A stretch of 64,000 nt of DNA from Diplonema papillatum (Eukaryota; Euglenozoa; Diplonemea; Diplonemida; Diplonemidae). The position numbers and the translations under genes are program-made. The notes beneath the pieces were generated by a model. The model ran no database searches. It was not told the origin of the DNA and saw only the letters and a program-made list of their open reading frames with translations. Below, piece after piece: positions 12,008-21,728 of the stretch. The first letter of the stretch is position 1; each line of letters starts with the position of its first letter. The stretch is from contig JAPJBO010000281.1 of assembly GCA_030068145.1 (NCBI GenBank), positions 1 to 64,000 of the forward strand. Reading direction: 5' to 3'.

Positions 12008-15000
12008 ATGTACTCCCCCCTGAACCCATAATCTTTGATTTCTCGTTCGGGGAGTGCCGTGGGAGCCAAAATGACTTCCCTCGATCCTGAGACGGCATCG
12101 TTTACAGCAGTGGACTACGACGGTATCTGATCATCTTGGATCCCCACGCTCTCGTTCTTGATTAATGAAGACATTCTTGTCGAATGCTTTCGCAGAAGTT
12201 CGTCTTCCTACGATCTAAGAATTTCACCTCTGACGTAGGAGTACGTTCGACCCCGGCAGTCCCTATTGATCCCGCGCAACGAGGCCTTAGACGAAACTCA
12301 AAAGAGAACCGCTAAGAACTTCGTTTTGATTATTCCTTCTCGGGTTAAGAGACCAACAAAAAGAGTCGAGAGAATCGATCCCTTGTTATTCCATGCTTTA
12401 TCATTCACGGCGAACGCCTGCAACACGTGGTTCGGTAGTTCCAGCACTTGGGATTCCTTCTGTTCTTTGTCGGGCAGCATCGTCGAGCATTTCCTTTCAA
12501 GCTGGCGCTTATGTGAAAAGGAGCGGTCCGCGGCACACACCTGCTTGTTTTCGCGCGTTGCGGCCATCAGCGTTTGAAGGTCGCTCGTCTTCTTCTCTTC
12601 GGTCTCGAGTGCCTTCGACAGCCGCCGCACGTCCGCGTTTGCGGAGGCCAGGGCGACTTCGAGCTCTTGCTCCCTGTTGCGGAGCTTGGTGAATTCGCTC
12701 TGCTGGTGCTTCGCGCTCTCGTTCCGCTTCGACGCTTCGGACGTCTGCGCCTCCATCGCGCTGTGCAGCGAGGCGCCTGCCTGCTGCAGCTGCGTGCGGA
12801 GGCGGGACGCCTCCTCCGTCACCTTTTGCAGCTTCGCCTTCTGCTGGTTGAAGTCTTCGTCGATCGACCGCACCGCCATCGCGTGCGCCTCGTCTCGCTC
12901 TTCAAGAACGATGTGCAAATCGCGGTTCTGCGGCGGGTGTGGGGTGTGTTATATGGACCCGTTTTTACGCGGTGTGCCTTCCTTCACGCACGCTCAGCTT
13001 CGGCTAGGTGACGGCCGATGCACACCCCCTGGTTGGGAGTGAGGGTCACCCGCGTGGTGTTTAGTGTGTGTGCACCCCGGACTTCAGCAGCCATATACGA
13101 AGCCAATGGAGTGAAAAAGTACTAGCAACTAGCACATAACTAGCAGTGCTAGTTATATAACTAGCTCTGCCAGTTTTGTAACTAGCTCTGCTTAGTGAAA
13201 TACAGTAAAACTGCATTGAGCTGAGTCAAAAAGGACGGTGTCTTCCAACTTCAGCGCTCAGACTAGGTATCCTGGCCCGCTTTTTCTTGCTATCTGGCCA
13301 CTCCCGCATTGAGGGAGTGAGGGCGACCGCACAAACGACCGCAAAACCACTCCCGCAATCCGGAGTGGGAGTCCGGGGTGTGGGTGTGTGTTAGAATTCA
13401 CGTAGGGTAACCCCTGTTGCGGAGTATGGCCCAGGCCACGCCTCCTCACGTCACAGCTGACGCTCCTTCTCGCGCTGTCCGGAACTGTAGCCTTTGACGA
13501 TGGCTTCCTGCTGAGCCTTCTGATTTGTGCCTTGAGTAGTTGATATGATGATTCAACCATTCATTCCATTCCATTCAAAATTGACCAACATCGAAAGACT
13601 CATGTGTATTATACATGGGAAATTATCGTTTTTCCAAATCCACATCCGGGTTTCTCCTGATCCAACCCCACTCTTTCAAATGGAGCCGAACCAGGAGATG
13701 ACTGTAGGGACCGGCCATAAGGCTACCCTCGGAACAACAAGGTTTCGTGTTCCGTATGCTGCTGGCTGCAACATGTATCCAGGTGGGGGGGCCTGTTCGC
13801 ACTTCTCTCTCTCTCTCTGTTCCCGTGCTGCTGCTGACTATATTCTTCACCTTTTAGAGTTAAAGTTCGCTTGAAATTCCGGGGTTTTAGGGTCTTTTCT
13901 CACGAAAAAGGGGGGGTCGGTCCTGCTTTAGGCCATGTTAGGATCGACTGCCGCAATCGTGGGTCAGCACGAACTCAAAGAGGTGTCGCTAACTATTCCC
14001 TGCAGTATTGGCATGCGTGAAAGACGGACCTCTTCGGTCATGTTGTGGAGCTGCTTTCGGCACGACTTCAGCTGCGCGCGTGTGGTCTCGAGCTCGGAGG
14101 CGAGGAGGCTGTAGTTCTCTTCGGCCCATTCGCCCTCGGCGGCCTTCTTGGTGAGGGTCTTGAGCGAATGGCTGGCCTCCTTGAGCTGCCCACTGAGGGT
14201 GTCCGCGAGGTCTTGCTTCGCCTCGGCCTGCTGCTGGGCCGTCTGCACGGCGGACTGCATCTTGGACAGCTCCGCCTTGCCCTGCGAGAGCTCGCGCTTC
14301 AGCTGCGACTCCTTCTCGTTCGCGGCGCGGAGCCGGTCTTCCATGTCCGACAGGTCGTTCGCGGTGTCCCCGCGGAGCATCGCTTCGTTCTTCCACATAG
14401 ACGCCTCGGCCGCTCTGCTCGCAACCTGGTCTTGGCTGTGCCCGAGCCGTTGCTGCAGGTCGGTGACTGTCTGCTGCAGCCGCCTGCACTCCGCTTCGGT
14501 GTCCATCGCCCGGTTGTGCTTCTCGCGCACCTCCGCCTCCAGTCGCTTCACGTCGCCGGCGAACGACGCCTTCTCGTCGTTCCGCTGCCTCGCCGCCGCT
14601 TCAACCTGCTGCGCCAATGCCGCTATCCGGTCCTCCATCGTGTCGCGCTGCGGGTTTTTTTTTTTTTAGAGTTGAAGTTCGCTTGAAATATCGGGGTTCA
14701 GGGTCTCCGTGTGACCGTTGTTAAATGGGTTCTCTTTGAGCAAGAAAGGGCTATGTGCGCCATGCCCGGGGCTGTTTGTGACCGACACCAAGTTTTTATG
14801 TGTTTCCGGCGGGCAATCGCCGCCACGTCGGTTGGCCTGTGGAGGCGTCCTTTTTTGATTGGTGCTACGACGACATTTAGGTGGCTCAGGTATCGCTGCT
14901 ACATATGTGGGTCAGTCTTTTTATTACCTGGTGGAATCTAGGGGTGGGAGGTACCACCTAGCCCTACGGCTGGTGGGTGCATGGTAACGGTACCACACCA

Positions 15001-18000
15001 CTAAGCGGATATAGTAGGTTGAACCTGCAAATCCGCTTATTCAATCAAATGGCGGTGAGGAAAAGCATACTTCCTGCAGAGATTGTGTGACTGCACCCTC
15101 CTGCGCCTTCATGACCTCTTCTTTCAGCAGGTTGACTTTCGACTCGGCCTTTTCGAGCAGCTCTCGGTAGTGGCCCCGCTCCGAATCAGCCCCTCTTTCG
15201 AGCTCCGCCACTCTGGCAGCCAGCCTTTTGTTGCTCTCTGCCAGCATGTCCGCCTGTTTGTTCGATCGAGTTGGCTTTGAAAGTCTGTTCCATTCTCCCC
15301 AAGGAGCAGGCGATCCCCACCCGAAGACCCTCTATAGGACAGGACCGGCACCCAAAAATACTCGACGTAGCTGCTTCGACTCCGAATGGAAGGGAGGAAA
15401 TATAGAGGTAGAGGGGCAAATACAATACAAACACAATCTGATTTGTTCTTCGCTTACACCACCGTGTGTCTTTTGGCTTTTTTTGAAAGTCTGTTTGTCG
15501 TGTAGGGGTAGACCCTAGATGACCTCACGTCCGTTCAACGCGTGGTTCGATAGTTACAGCACTTGGGATCCCTTCTGTCCTTTGTCGGCAGCATCGTCGA
15601 GCATTTCCTCTCAAGCTGGCGCTTAAGAGTTTTTGAGGCAGAATGGTGTGAAAAAAGAGACGTGGCTCCACTGTGCAGCCTTGTTTTTTGTTCGTGCACG
15701 TGTGCAGTCCCTGTTTGAAGCAAGCTCCAACACGATAGGGTGTCAACCGTCTCTTCTAAGGGTAAAATCTTTCAATGATGACAAACGCGTTTGTTAGACA
15801 CCTACCGAAAGCTTCTTTACCATGCAGTCTGCATATAGGTGGTTTTTGTTGAACGTTTACGCCGGCCACGAAACCCAGATTTACTTGTGTTTCGTGTGGG
15901 ATACTGCACGTTTACCTCCTTTGAGATTGGAATTGTTGCGATAGTGGGGGTGTTGCCTTTCGCTACGTGACACCGGATGATCACTCTTGAGATTTCGCAA
16001 CTGGCAGTCTCCTCAAGTATTTCCTACACAGCAGGTGCAAAAACAACCCCTTCCTGTATCATACCTCCTCGACCTGCGTTTTCGTCTCGTCGAGTTCCTT
16101 AACCAAGTGATCGATGTGCTGCTGCATGAGCGTCGTCGTGCTTTCGTTTTGTCGGATGTTTCCCGCGCTCAGCCCGAAGACACGTTGCGCGAAGTGATGC
16201 TGCATAAACATGCGCTGTCGTGTGTTCAACTTGCGGCACAGTGCGGGGGAGAAAGGAAGCAATGGGAGTGCGGTTCGCCCAGGGCGCGGCCCGAGAGAAA
16301 GAGATGCGTAGTTTTAGTTGATTATTTTGCTTTTCGTTGTCGACAACATTATTAACTTTCAGCGTCTTTTCATGCCTTTTAGTGACGGTATTTTGGGTTT
16401 TCTTTCTTAACCATGGATTTTCTGGACTTTATGGTGCCTTACAGGTTGTCGTACTCTCGAAAAGTGCAGGCCTTCATGTCGTGACTGCTGATACTAGCTG
16501 GCCCGCCCCAGTGAGAATTCTCCAGAAAAAAACAGCTCCTGCAGCGCGGATCCTCTGTACACAAAGCGCCGGAGCCATAAATAACACTTCCCCCCCTTCC
16601 CCCCCTCATCTTGTTTTTGACGGGAACTGCCGAGGGACGCGGCCCGAGAGAAAAAGAAGTGCAGGCCTTCACGTCGTATACCAGCTGGTCCCAGTGAGAA
16701 TTCTCCAGGAAAAACAGCTCCTATAGCGCGGATCCTCAGTACACAAAGCGCCGGAGCCATAAATAAAAAATTTCCCCCCCCCACCTTGTTTTTGACGGGA
16801 ACTGCCGAATAAGTGGTGCTATCTACAGCATCCAACGGGTGAAAATCTTCCCGATCGCATCCTTTAGCCCAAAACGCTGACGGCCCACACAGAAGCCGGT
16901 ACCGCCTCGATGATCGATGCTGTTTGTGCGCGCTAGCGGAACTCAAGAGCGGAACTCACCTGCTTTGATAAGTTCATTCATGTAGTACGCTGCCAAGGCG
17001 ACACAAAAAACACGGGTTGATACCTCTTCGAAGCCGTCGATGATGCAGTCGAGCCGATCTTCCGCCGCTTCTTCGCAGCAGGAATATAGCTCGTCGTCGT
17101 GTTGCCTGGCGTGCAGCGTCAGCGCGTGGCGAGCTTCCGCTGCTTGCAGCTCCGTTTCGGCCGCTGCTTTGTCTTTGATGGCAACGTCGCGGGCGACGTC
17201 AGCCTGCCGAGCTCTGTCGCGGGCCTCGTTCAGCTGCTTCTGAGTGGCTTGAATCCGGTTCGCTGCTTCCTGAAGCTGCTCCTGAATGTCCATCGTGATC
17301 GCCTGCGTTTTGGTTGCGTTTCGGAAGTGCACCATACAACCCCCGTGGATACTTAAATCGGAGTTGCCAACCTCTCGCAGTGGTCCCCGTCCACGTGCGC
17401 AAGCACGGCTAATGGCAACACCTGCACAGTGCGCTGCTCAGGGTAGTTGAAAGCATGTCAGTTGCCCGAGGGACGATAGTACTGATGCAATCCCTTACTT
17501 AACCCCCGGGGGGAAGAAAAACTCTCGTGACTGCGCGGAGTCGCAGCACAGCCACGTGCTGGATGAGCGCGCGGGGCTTGCGCGCCTCTGAGGGGCCATG
17601 TCTTGTTTTTAAACCGCGTGTTTGTGAAGAAGGGTGTTCAACCAACGGTCGCGGGGAAATCTTGGTAGTGGTGATTGGTCAGAATCTTGCCTCTCATGTT
17701 TGTTCGATGCTAGCATCAAGTCATCTTCACGGGAATGCAGAGTTTTGGGTTCTTGTTGCGTTGCTTCTGTTTCGTTTCTTTTTTTCTTTTTGTATAAGCA
17801 CCTGCTTTGAAGGAAATACTTGAGGAGGCTACCATGAAAGGAGGTAAATGTGCTGTAGCTCACACGAAACACAGGTGAATCTGGGTTCAGTGGCGGGCGT
17901 AAGCGTTTAACAAAAGAGACCCACTTTGTAGTTGTATTGTTTCTCCCCCTCTAGCCTCCTTCGAAGCACAAGGCAGCCCCTCGAGTATTTTTAGCCGCAT

Positions 18001-18674
18001 GCAATGTGTGAGGAAACTGAACCGCCCAAGTAGGACCTTCTGATCATGATAATTTGCAATTGCCACCTGAAACCACGTCCAGGATTTGGGTTCAGGGTAG
18101 CGCGGTCAACAAAAACTCTAGTTTCCCTTTTCTACTTTCTTCTACTCTCGCGGTGTACTGTTTTCCCGTGTGTCTTTCTTTGTCGACGGGGGTAAGGGCG
18201 GGTGACGGATACCTTCTTCGAATTCGAAGACGAGAGGTCGCGGGTCTTGTCCGACAGCTCGCGCTGCAGCCGTTCGGATTCCTGCGTGCGCTCTTCCAGT
18301 TGCCGAGCGAGGGAAGCGACCTGCAGACGCTGCAGCAGAAGGTCCGCTTTTTGCAACGGGCCTGCCTTAAACAGCTCTAGCAAGTTCGAATGCAGGCTTT
18401 CGACAACCCGCCACGTGTACCGGTGTGACACCAGGAGCGCCGTGCTTACGCTGGCTAAGCAAGTGCTGGTCTGCACCTGGTTGTTTTGCGTAATGTTCAT
18501 GTCCATCAGCCTCACGGCCTCCCGAGCAGCCTCGTGCGAGCTGAAGTGGATCAGCGCCTTGACAGGGGTCAGCATCGCAATCCGGACATCCCGCACGGGC
18601 GCCAGCAACGCGGCCAGCTCGTCCTCTCCCCAGCCGCTGGGAAGGCTGATCTCGAGGGACGGCCCGCCTTCCAT
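7739..18674 (-). CDS. Nine-exon coiled-coil protein with RRM-like N-terminus, about 1,319 residues
   Basis: Exons on the minus strand: 18674-18213, 17302-17024, 16229-16065, 15253-15071, 14647-14030, 12927-12541, 10554-10074, 9835-9681, 8968-7739 (stop TAA). All joins keep phase; only the exon 7/8 join is phase 1. Exon 1 resembles one RNA-recognition motif ([20 protein letters not shown] is RNP-like wording), then helix. Exons 2-8 are almost pure heptad-like coiled coil rich in E, K, R, A and Q. The last exon continues the coil, then has a compact domain ([20 protein letters not shown] to [14 protein letters not shown]) I do not recognise, and a P/S/Q-rich tail. The likely role is structural or scaffolding; RNA binding is only a possibility. 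The eight introns (238 to 1,986 nt) are full of interspersed repeats. A small exon could have been missed. Confidence 0.7.
9292..9370 (+). repeat. R15 repeat with 16 bp palindrome, copy 1
   Basis: Centres on the palindrome TTGATGCTAGCATCAA (about 9338-9353) with flanks CTTAGTTT, TGCCTCTCATG and GTCTTCTTCG. Similar copies lie at 17688-17735 and 44290-44360. Two of the three are in introns of the coiled-coil gene. Confidence 0.65.
11054..11352 (-). repeat. R1 short interspersed element, full-length copy
   Basis: About 300 bp. Read on the minus strand it begins near ACATAAGCGCCAGCTTG, followed by AAATGCTCGACGATGCTGCC, and ends in the near-inverted match ...CGTCGAGTATT. The core includes AACACGTGGTTCGGTAG and GACCTCACGTCCGTTC. 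It lies in intron 6 of the coiled-coil gene. Other R1 copies: 12421-12515 (half), 15357-15632, 45534-45659 (half), 56040-56335, 62815-63055. All have the same orientation. Confidence 0.8.
11690..12423 (-). rRNA. 18S (SSU) rRNA fragment inside an intron
   Basis: The minus strand contains universal SSU signatures in the right order: AGCATGGAATAAC, GGTGAAATTCTTAGATC, GATCAGATACC, GCTGAAACTTAAAGGAATTG, TGACTCAACACGGGGA, GGTGGTGCATGGCCGC and CCGTTAACGAACGAGA. This spans roughly V4 to V7 of a nuclear 18S gene; both ends are missing, so it is not a working rRNA gene by itself. It lies wholly in intron 6 (10555-12540) of the coiled-coil gene. At 12421-12423 it joins directly to half an R1 element through a CAAC overlap. 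Its 3' limit is uncertain because the V7/V8 area is diverged. Confidence 0.93.
12421..12515 (-). repeat. R1 half copy fused to the 18S fragment
   Basis: Matches the part of R1 from AACACGTGGTTCGG to the GCGCTTATGT terminus. The rest of the element is replaced by rRNA sequence at the left. Only about 25 nt separate it from the donor site of exon 6. Confidence 0.85.
13543..13745 (+). repeat. Interspersed repeat R6, copy 2
   Basis: Diverged copy of 2221-2430 sharing GATGATTCAACCATTC, CACATCCGGGTTTCTCC and CCTCGGAACAACAAGG. It lies in intron 5 of the coiled-coil gene. Confidence 0.65.
13852..13896 (-). repeat. R3 retroposon 3' end, copy 2
   Basis: Contains TTTTAGAGTTAAAGTTCGCT and CCGGGGTTTTAGGGTC. 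Read on the minus strand it ends TCTAAAA. It sits in intron 5 of the coiled-coil gene. Confidence 0.6.
14656..14770 (-). repeat. R3 retroposon 3' end, copy 3, beside a splice acceptor
   Basis: The longest R3 copy. On the minus strand it ends in CTCTAAAAAAAA immediately before the CCCGCAG acceptor of exon 5, so the A-tail forms the last bases of the intron. It shares GAGCAAG...GGGCTATGTG with copy 1. Confidence 0.65.
15357..15632 (-). repeat. R1 element, full-length copy
   Basis: Starts AATACTCGACGTAGCTGCTT and ends at the GCTGGCGCTTA terminus. Lies in intron 3 of the coiled-coil gene. Confidence 0.8.
15845..16045 (-). repeat. R2 element, diverged copy
   Basis: Contains R2 core phrases on the minus strand (CACACGAAACACAAG, AATCTGGGTTTCGTGG) and the terminus CACCTGCTGTGTAGG with AAATACTTGAGGAG. 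About 60 bases in the middle do not match other copies. Located in intron 3 of the coiled-coil gene. Confidence 0.65.
16455..16808 (+). repeat. Tandem pair of about 190 bp units
   Basis: Two copies (about 16455-16636 and 16650-16808) share GTGCAGGCCTTCA, CAGTGAGAATTCTCCAG, CGCCGGAGCCATAAATAA and TTGTTTTTGACGGGAACTGC. The link between them, GCGGCCCGAGAGAAA, also occurs at 16287-16303. It fills much of intron 2 of the coiled-coil gene. Confidence 0.85.
17343..17507 (+). repeat. Interspersed repeat R5, copy 1
   Basis: Contains TCGGAGTTGCCAACCTC, GGTCCCCGTCCACGTG, GTGCGCTGCTCAGGGTAG and GGGACGATAGTACT. The second copy is at 38399-38559, same orientation and near-identical. Type unknown. Confidence 0.8.
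17795..18003 (+). mobile_element. R2 short interspersed element, full copy
   Basis: Begins GTATAAGCACCTGCTT after a T-rich run, then AAATACTTGAGGAGGCT. It ends AAGGCAGCCCCTCGAGTATT, which is the inverted match of the subterminal block. Core: CACACGAAACACAGGTGAA, GGCGGGCGTAAGCG, CCCACTTTGTAGTTG. Non-coding. It lies in intron 1 of the coiled-coil gene. Full copies also lie at 61318-61530 (+) and 63353-63572 (-). Confidence 0.8.
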
Positions 18675-19229
18675 CCCTGCTACCGTCTCTCGCCTCGTTC
18701 AGCGTGGCGCGCTGTACTACACAAAACACCGCTTGCTCCGACTGCGGCGGTGCATCTACCCTAACGCAGCGGGCAGCGTGGGACGGAGGGGAGAGGGGGA
18801 AGCTCTGCGTGACAGATTTTTCGTTTTTTTTTCGTTGCTGGGTGGATTCGCCATCAGAACCGCAAGACAACCTAGCCCCGCAACTCCACGAGTACTCGAT
18901 CTGGACGGCGCAATGGCAGAATCTAACCTAGCCCGTGCAAGTGCATGCCGATCAATGATGTGGTTCGCGTACAACAACATGATGAAAACATGTACGATTC
19001 GTACAACAAGATCGATTCAAATTGCGGGGACTCGTCTGTGGTGTGGTACTCATTTGCATGCAAATGAATTCCCACTATCGCAACAAGAAAACGGGATTTC
19101 CGAGGGAATCTGTGAGGCCTGATGAATCTACATACAGGGTGTCTGTTGCTCGGGGAATATATTTTATATTTGGGTGGATAGACCCCGCAGGGTGTCCAAA
19201 GTAGCCTTGGGGTAATCCCCATCGTAAGT

Positions 19230-19640
19230 TGTTATTCGACGATGCCTGGTAACAAGCATCGTGCGAGCTGAAGTGGATCAGCGCCTTGACAGGGATAATC
19301 ATCGCAATCCGGACAGGGGTTAGCTATCCTGGAAAGCTGCAGTTTCTTCGTGTAGTAGGGTGTCTTGTGGATGTGCATGGAAAAAACAGGGGAAATCTCA
19401 TTCTCTCAATCTCTTGCATCGGGCCGTACCGTTAACCGCAATAGGTCTCCTAGGCTAAAAGCCTCTGGCCGACAGAAATATAGGTACAACACGGCCAGCT
19501 CGTCCTCTCCGGGGAGGCTGATCACGGGACGGCCCGCCTTCCATCCCTGCCACCGTCTCTCTACTCGTTCAGCATAACGCGTTGTACTACAAAACACTGC
19601 AGCGGTGCATCTACACGACATACTTGGTAGCTGTTTTTTT
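19230..19640 (-). pseudogene. Decayed partial copy of the coiled-coil gene's first exon
   Basis: Two blocks match exon 1 and its 5' flank: 19255-19320 corresponds to 18527-18598 (GTGCGAGCTGAAGTGGATCA...GGACA), and 19499-19605 corresponds to 18604-18727 (GGCCAGCTCGTCCTCTCC...GTTGTACTAC). The order is kept, but about 180 bases of unrelated sequence separate the blocks and the reading frame is broken. It sits directly upstream of the parent gene. Confidence 0.85.
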
Positions 19641-19865
19641 CTTGGACATGGGGATGTGGGCTGACGCAGGGTCTCAGTTTCGGTGCACACGGAGTTTCGT
19701 TTATGGGCACGGTACGTCGGGATGACAGGCATTTTTAACGATTGATCCTCGCCCCAGGTCTTGTGCTGCGAAGGCAGATAGTCTGACTTTGAACCATGAC
19801 AGATGTTTGCCACAGGGTACGGAGAAAAAAGGTCAGGCTAAAGGGTGTTCTTTGCGGTTAGATTG

Positions 19866-20135
19866 TGAAACAAAGATCAAGAAAGAGAGAGAGGGATCAA
19901 CACGAGGGACGCGCAGATACATCGGCTAAGGGAGAGTGTCGGCGTGGCCGGGACAGTCACGCACCCATTCAATATGACGACAACGGCAGGACGGCTAGAG
20001 GTTGTGGTTGTATTGCATGAAACAAAGATCAAGAAAGAATGAGAGAGATCGACACGAGGGACGCTCGCAGGTACATCGGCTAAGGGAGAGTGTCGGCGTG
20101 GCCGGGACAGTCTCGCACCCGTTGGCCTGGCGCTT
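19866..20135 (+). repeat. R8 direct repeat pair
   Basis: Two units (about 19866-19980 and 20020-20135) share AACAAAGATCAAGAAAGA, CACGAGGGACGC, TACATCGGCTAAGGGAGAG and TGTCGGCGTGGCCGGGACAG. A weaker third copy lies at about 29211-29340. Confidence 0.8.
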
Positions 20136-20368
20136 CTTAAAAGCTCGCAAGGCCATGTCAAGCAGCAAGATTGCTACTGCCCGTCACAAAAAAGAACCAA
20201 GGAGTTTAATGTGTGCGAGGCAGGATAGGTGACAAGATTCACGGACACGACTTTTAACGCTTCGTCGAGCAATTCGTTGTATCGTTCATCGTTCCCAGCT
20301 TTGGGTTGTTTGTAGTAGCTAGCGTGCGTGTGTTGCTTCAGACAGATCTTGCTAGTTTTGACAGGACT

Positions 20369-20664
20369 TGTGTCCTTCCTCTTCGGTTCAAAGAACTCAG
20401 GGACCCAGCCGTATGTGAGGCCATCTTCAGCACTTGATGATTCGCAGGATTTCCTGCATGACATCGAGTTTTTGAGCGCTGCCGGCAATACCGGCTCCCT
20501 TTGAAACTCCGAGTGGTACAGTGATATGGTTCACTAGTAAATGGCCCCTATGATAGTAGCGTCTGTCGGGTGGTCTTTGCCGCTGTGTTTACCAAGTCTT
20601 TACTCACACTTTTGTACGCTGTTTTGTGTTTCTGGCGATTATCGCGCTGTCAGTTGCCAGTTCT
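20369..20664 (+). repeat. Segmental duplication, left part of copy 1 (R7)
   Basis: Near-identical to 30137-30445 from GTGTCCTTCCTCTTCGGTTC to CAGTTGCCAGTTCTTTT. In the 30 kb copy this segment runs almost directly into the membrane-protein gene; here the hAT transposon separates them. It ends with the R13 motif (TGTTTCTGGCGATTATCGCG). Confidence 0.9.
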
Positions 20665-20753
20665 TTTTTTTTGTGTTACCGTCGATCCCGAAGGACAATC
20701 AGTTTGGTGTCTTGCGACCTTTGTTTGTTTGGGGGGGGGGGGGGGGGGGGGGG

Positions 20754-21475
20754 CAGGGTGTTTATTAAGATTTGGCCTAACCCGTAACATGTAACAAGTG
20801 CGGGTGGTGGTGGGGGGGGGGGGGACCCCCCCCCCCCCCCCCCTCCTGCATGGCTGGCAGGTCACCCGGTGTCAAGCGACCGACTCCGCAACTGCCGCTG
20901 GCCAGGTCAGGCTGGCACGAAGGAGTTACGGAGGGCGGCAGCTTGGGCAAAGCCGACTTTGCGGAGGCATTCAACGGACGACGATCTGTCGCAGTGGACA
21001 CAAGGAGCTGAGCCCTGCGCTCTTCCCAAAAACGCCAAGCAGCTCCTTTCGCTTCGCTGCGAGGTTATCCTTACCCTAATCTTGGCATCCGCGGAGTGCC
21101 CGTCCCGCGAGCGCTGTTCCAGAAACGGGCTAAAAAAACAAGAGTCGAGGGCCGAGGAAACCTTTCGGTATTTAGTATGTACACTAAAACAAGGATTAAT
21201 CATCTCTGCTCTCGGTAGCTATTTATTCCCGCAGGGAGCCTGAGATACAGTAAATACACAACAACAAACATGACGGATGCCGCCTTCTTCATTGAAGCTG
21301 TTGCAGACGGCACGTTTGGAGAGTGCGTTGAATGGAGTGAGGAAAGGGTGCTTGCTCGTATCCGCGACTTGCGTGGTTCACAAACACAGGACGCGCAAGC
21401 CTTTCAGGCTGAGCTTGCTGCCGCAAGCAACCCAAACTTGGGAATTAGCTCCAACAACGAAGGAGTGAAATTCTG
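20754..21475 (+). repeat. Left terminal inverted repeat of the hAT element
   Basis: Inverted near-copy of 25724-26455. It includes the transposase start ATG (21270) and the first 68 or so codons up to GVKFC. It also carries a block (about 21005-21125) nearly identical to transposase-coding sequence at 22857-22977, in the same orientation. A truncated second copy of part of the arm follows at 21479-21600. Confidence 0.9.
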
Positions 21476-21728
21476 TGTGTGGCACGACAAAGGAGTTACG
21501 GAGGACGGCAGCTTGGGCAATGCCGACGTTGCGGAGGCATTCAACGGACGACGATCTGCCGCAGTGGACACAAGGAAGGATGGGATACTCGCGTAGTGTA
21601 CCAGCAAGCTGCCACAGCACGTGCAGTGGACCGGAGAGGTCTTCACGGAACAGGAGGGGGATTTCCACTTTGGCATACCAAATCATCAAAAGGCCGGTTG
21701 TTCCTTCATGCGAAGCCTTCGTGAGTGC

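Larger units (their letters stand above)
18675..20368. other. Upstream region of the coiled-coil gene, no intact gene
   Basis: Immediately upstream of the ATG at 18674 the minus strand reads GGTAGCAGGG, a possible splice acceptor, so an untranslated leader or trans-splicing is possible. A fragment matching CCTAGCCC...GAGTACTCGATCT (18856-18915) recurs at 28679-28730 and near 3753-3800. The rest is the exon-1 echo and the R8 tandem repeat. Confidence 0.45.

Noticed and set aside
18202..19122. 306-codon plus-strand frame
   Set aside because: It is the antisense shadow of exon 1 of the coiled-coil gene, whose minus-strand reading has splice and coiled-coil support.
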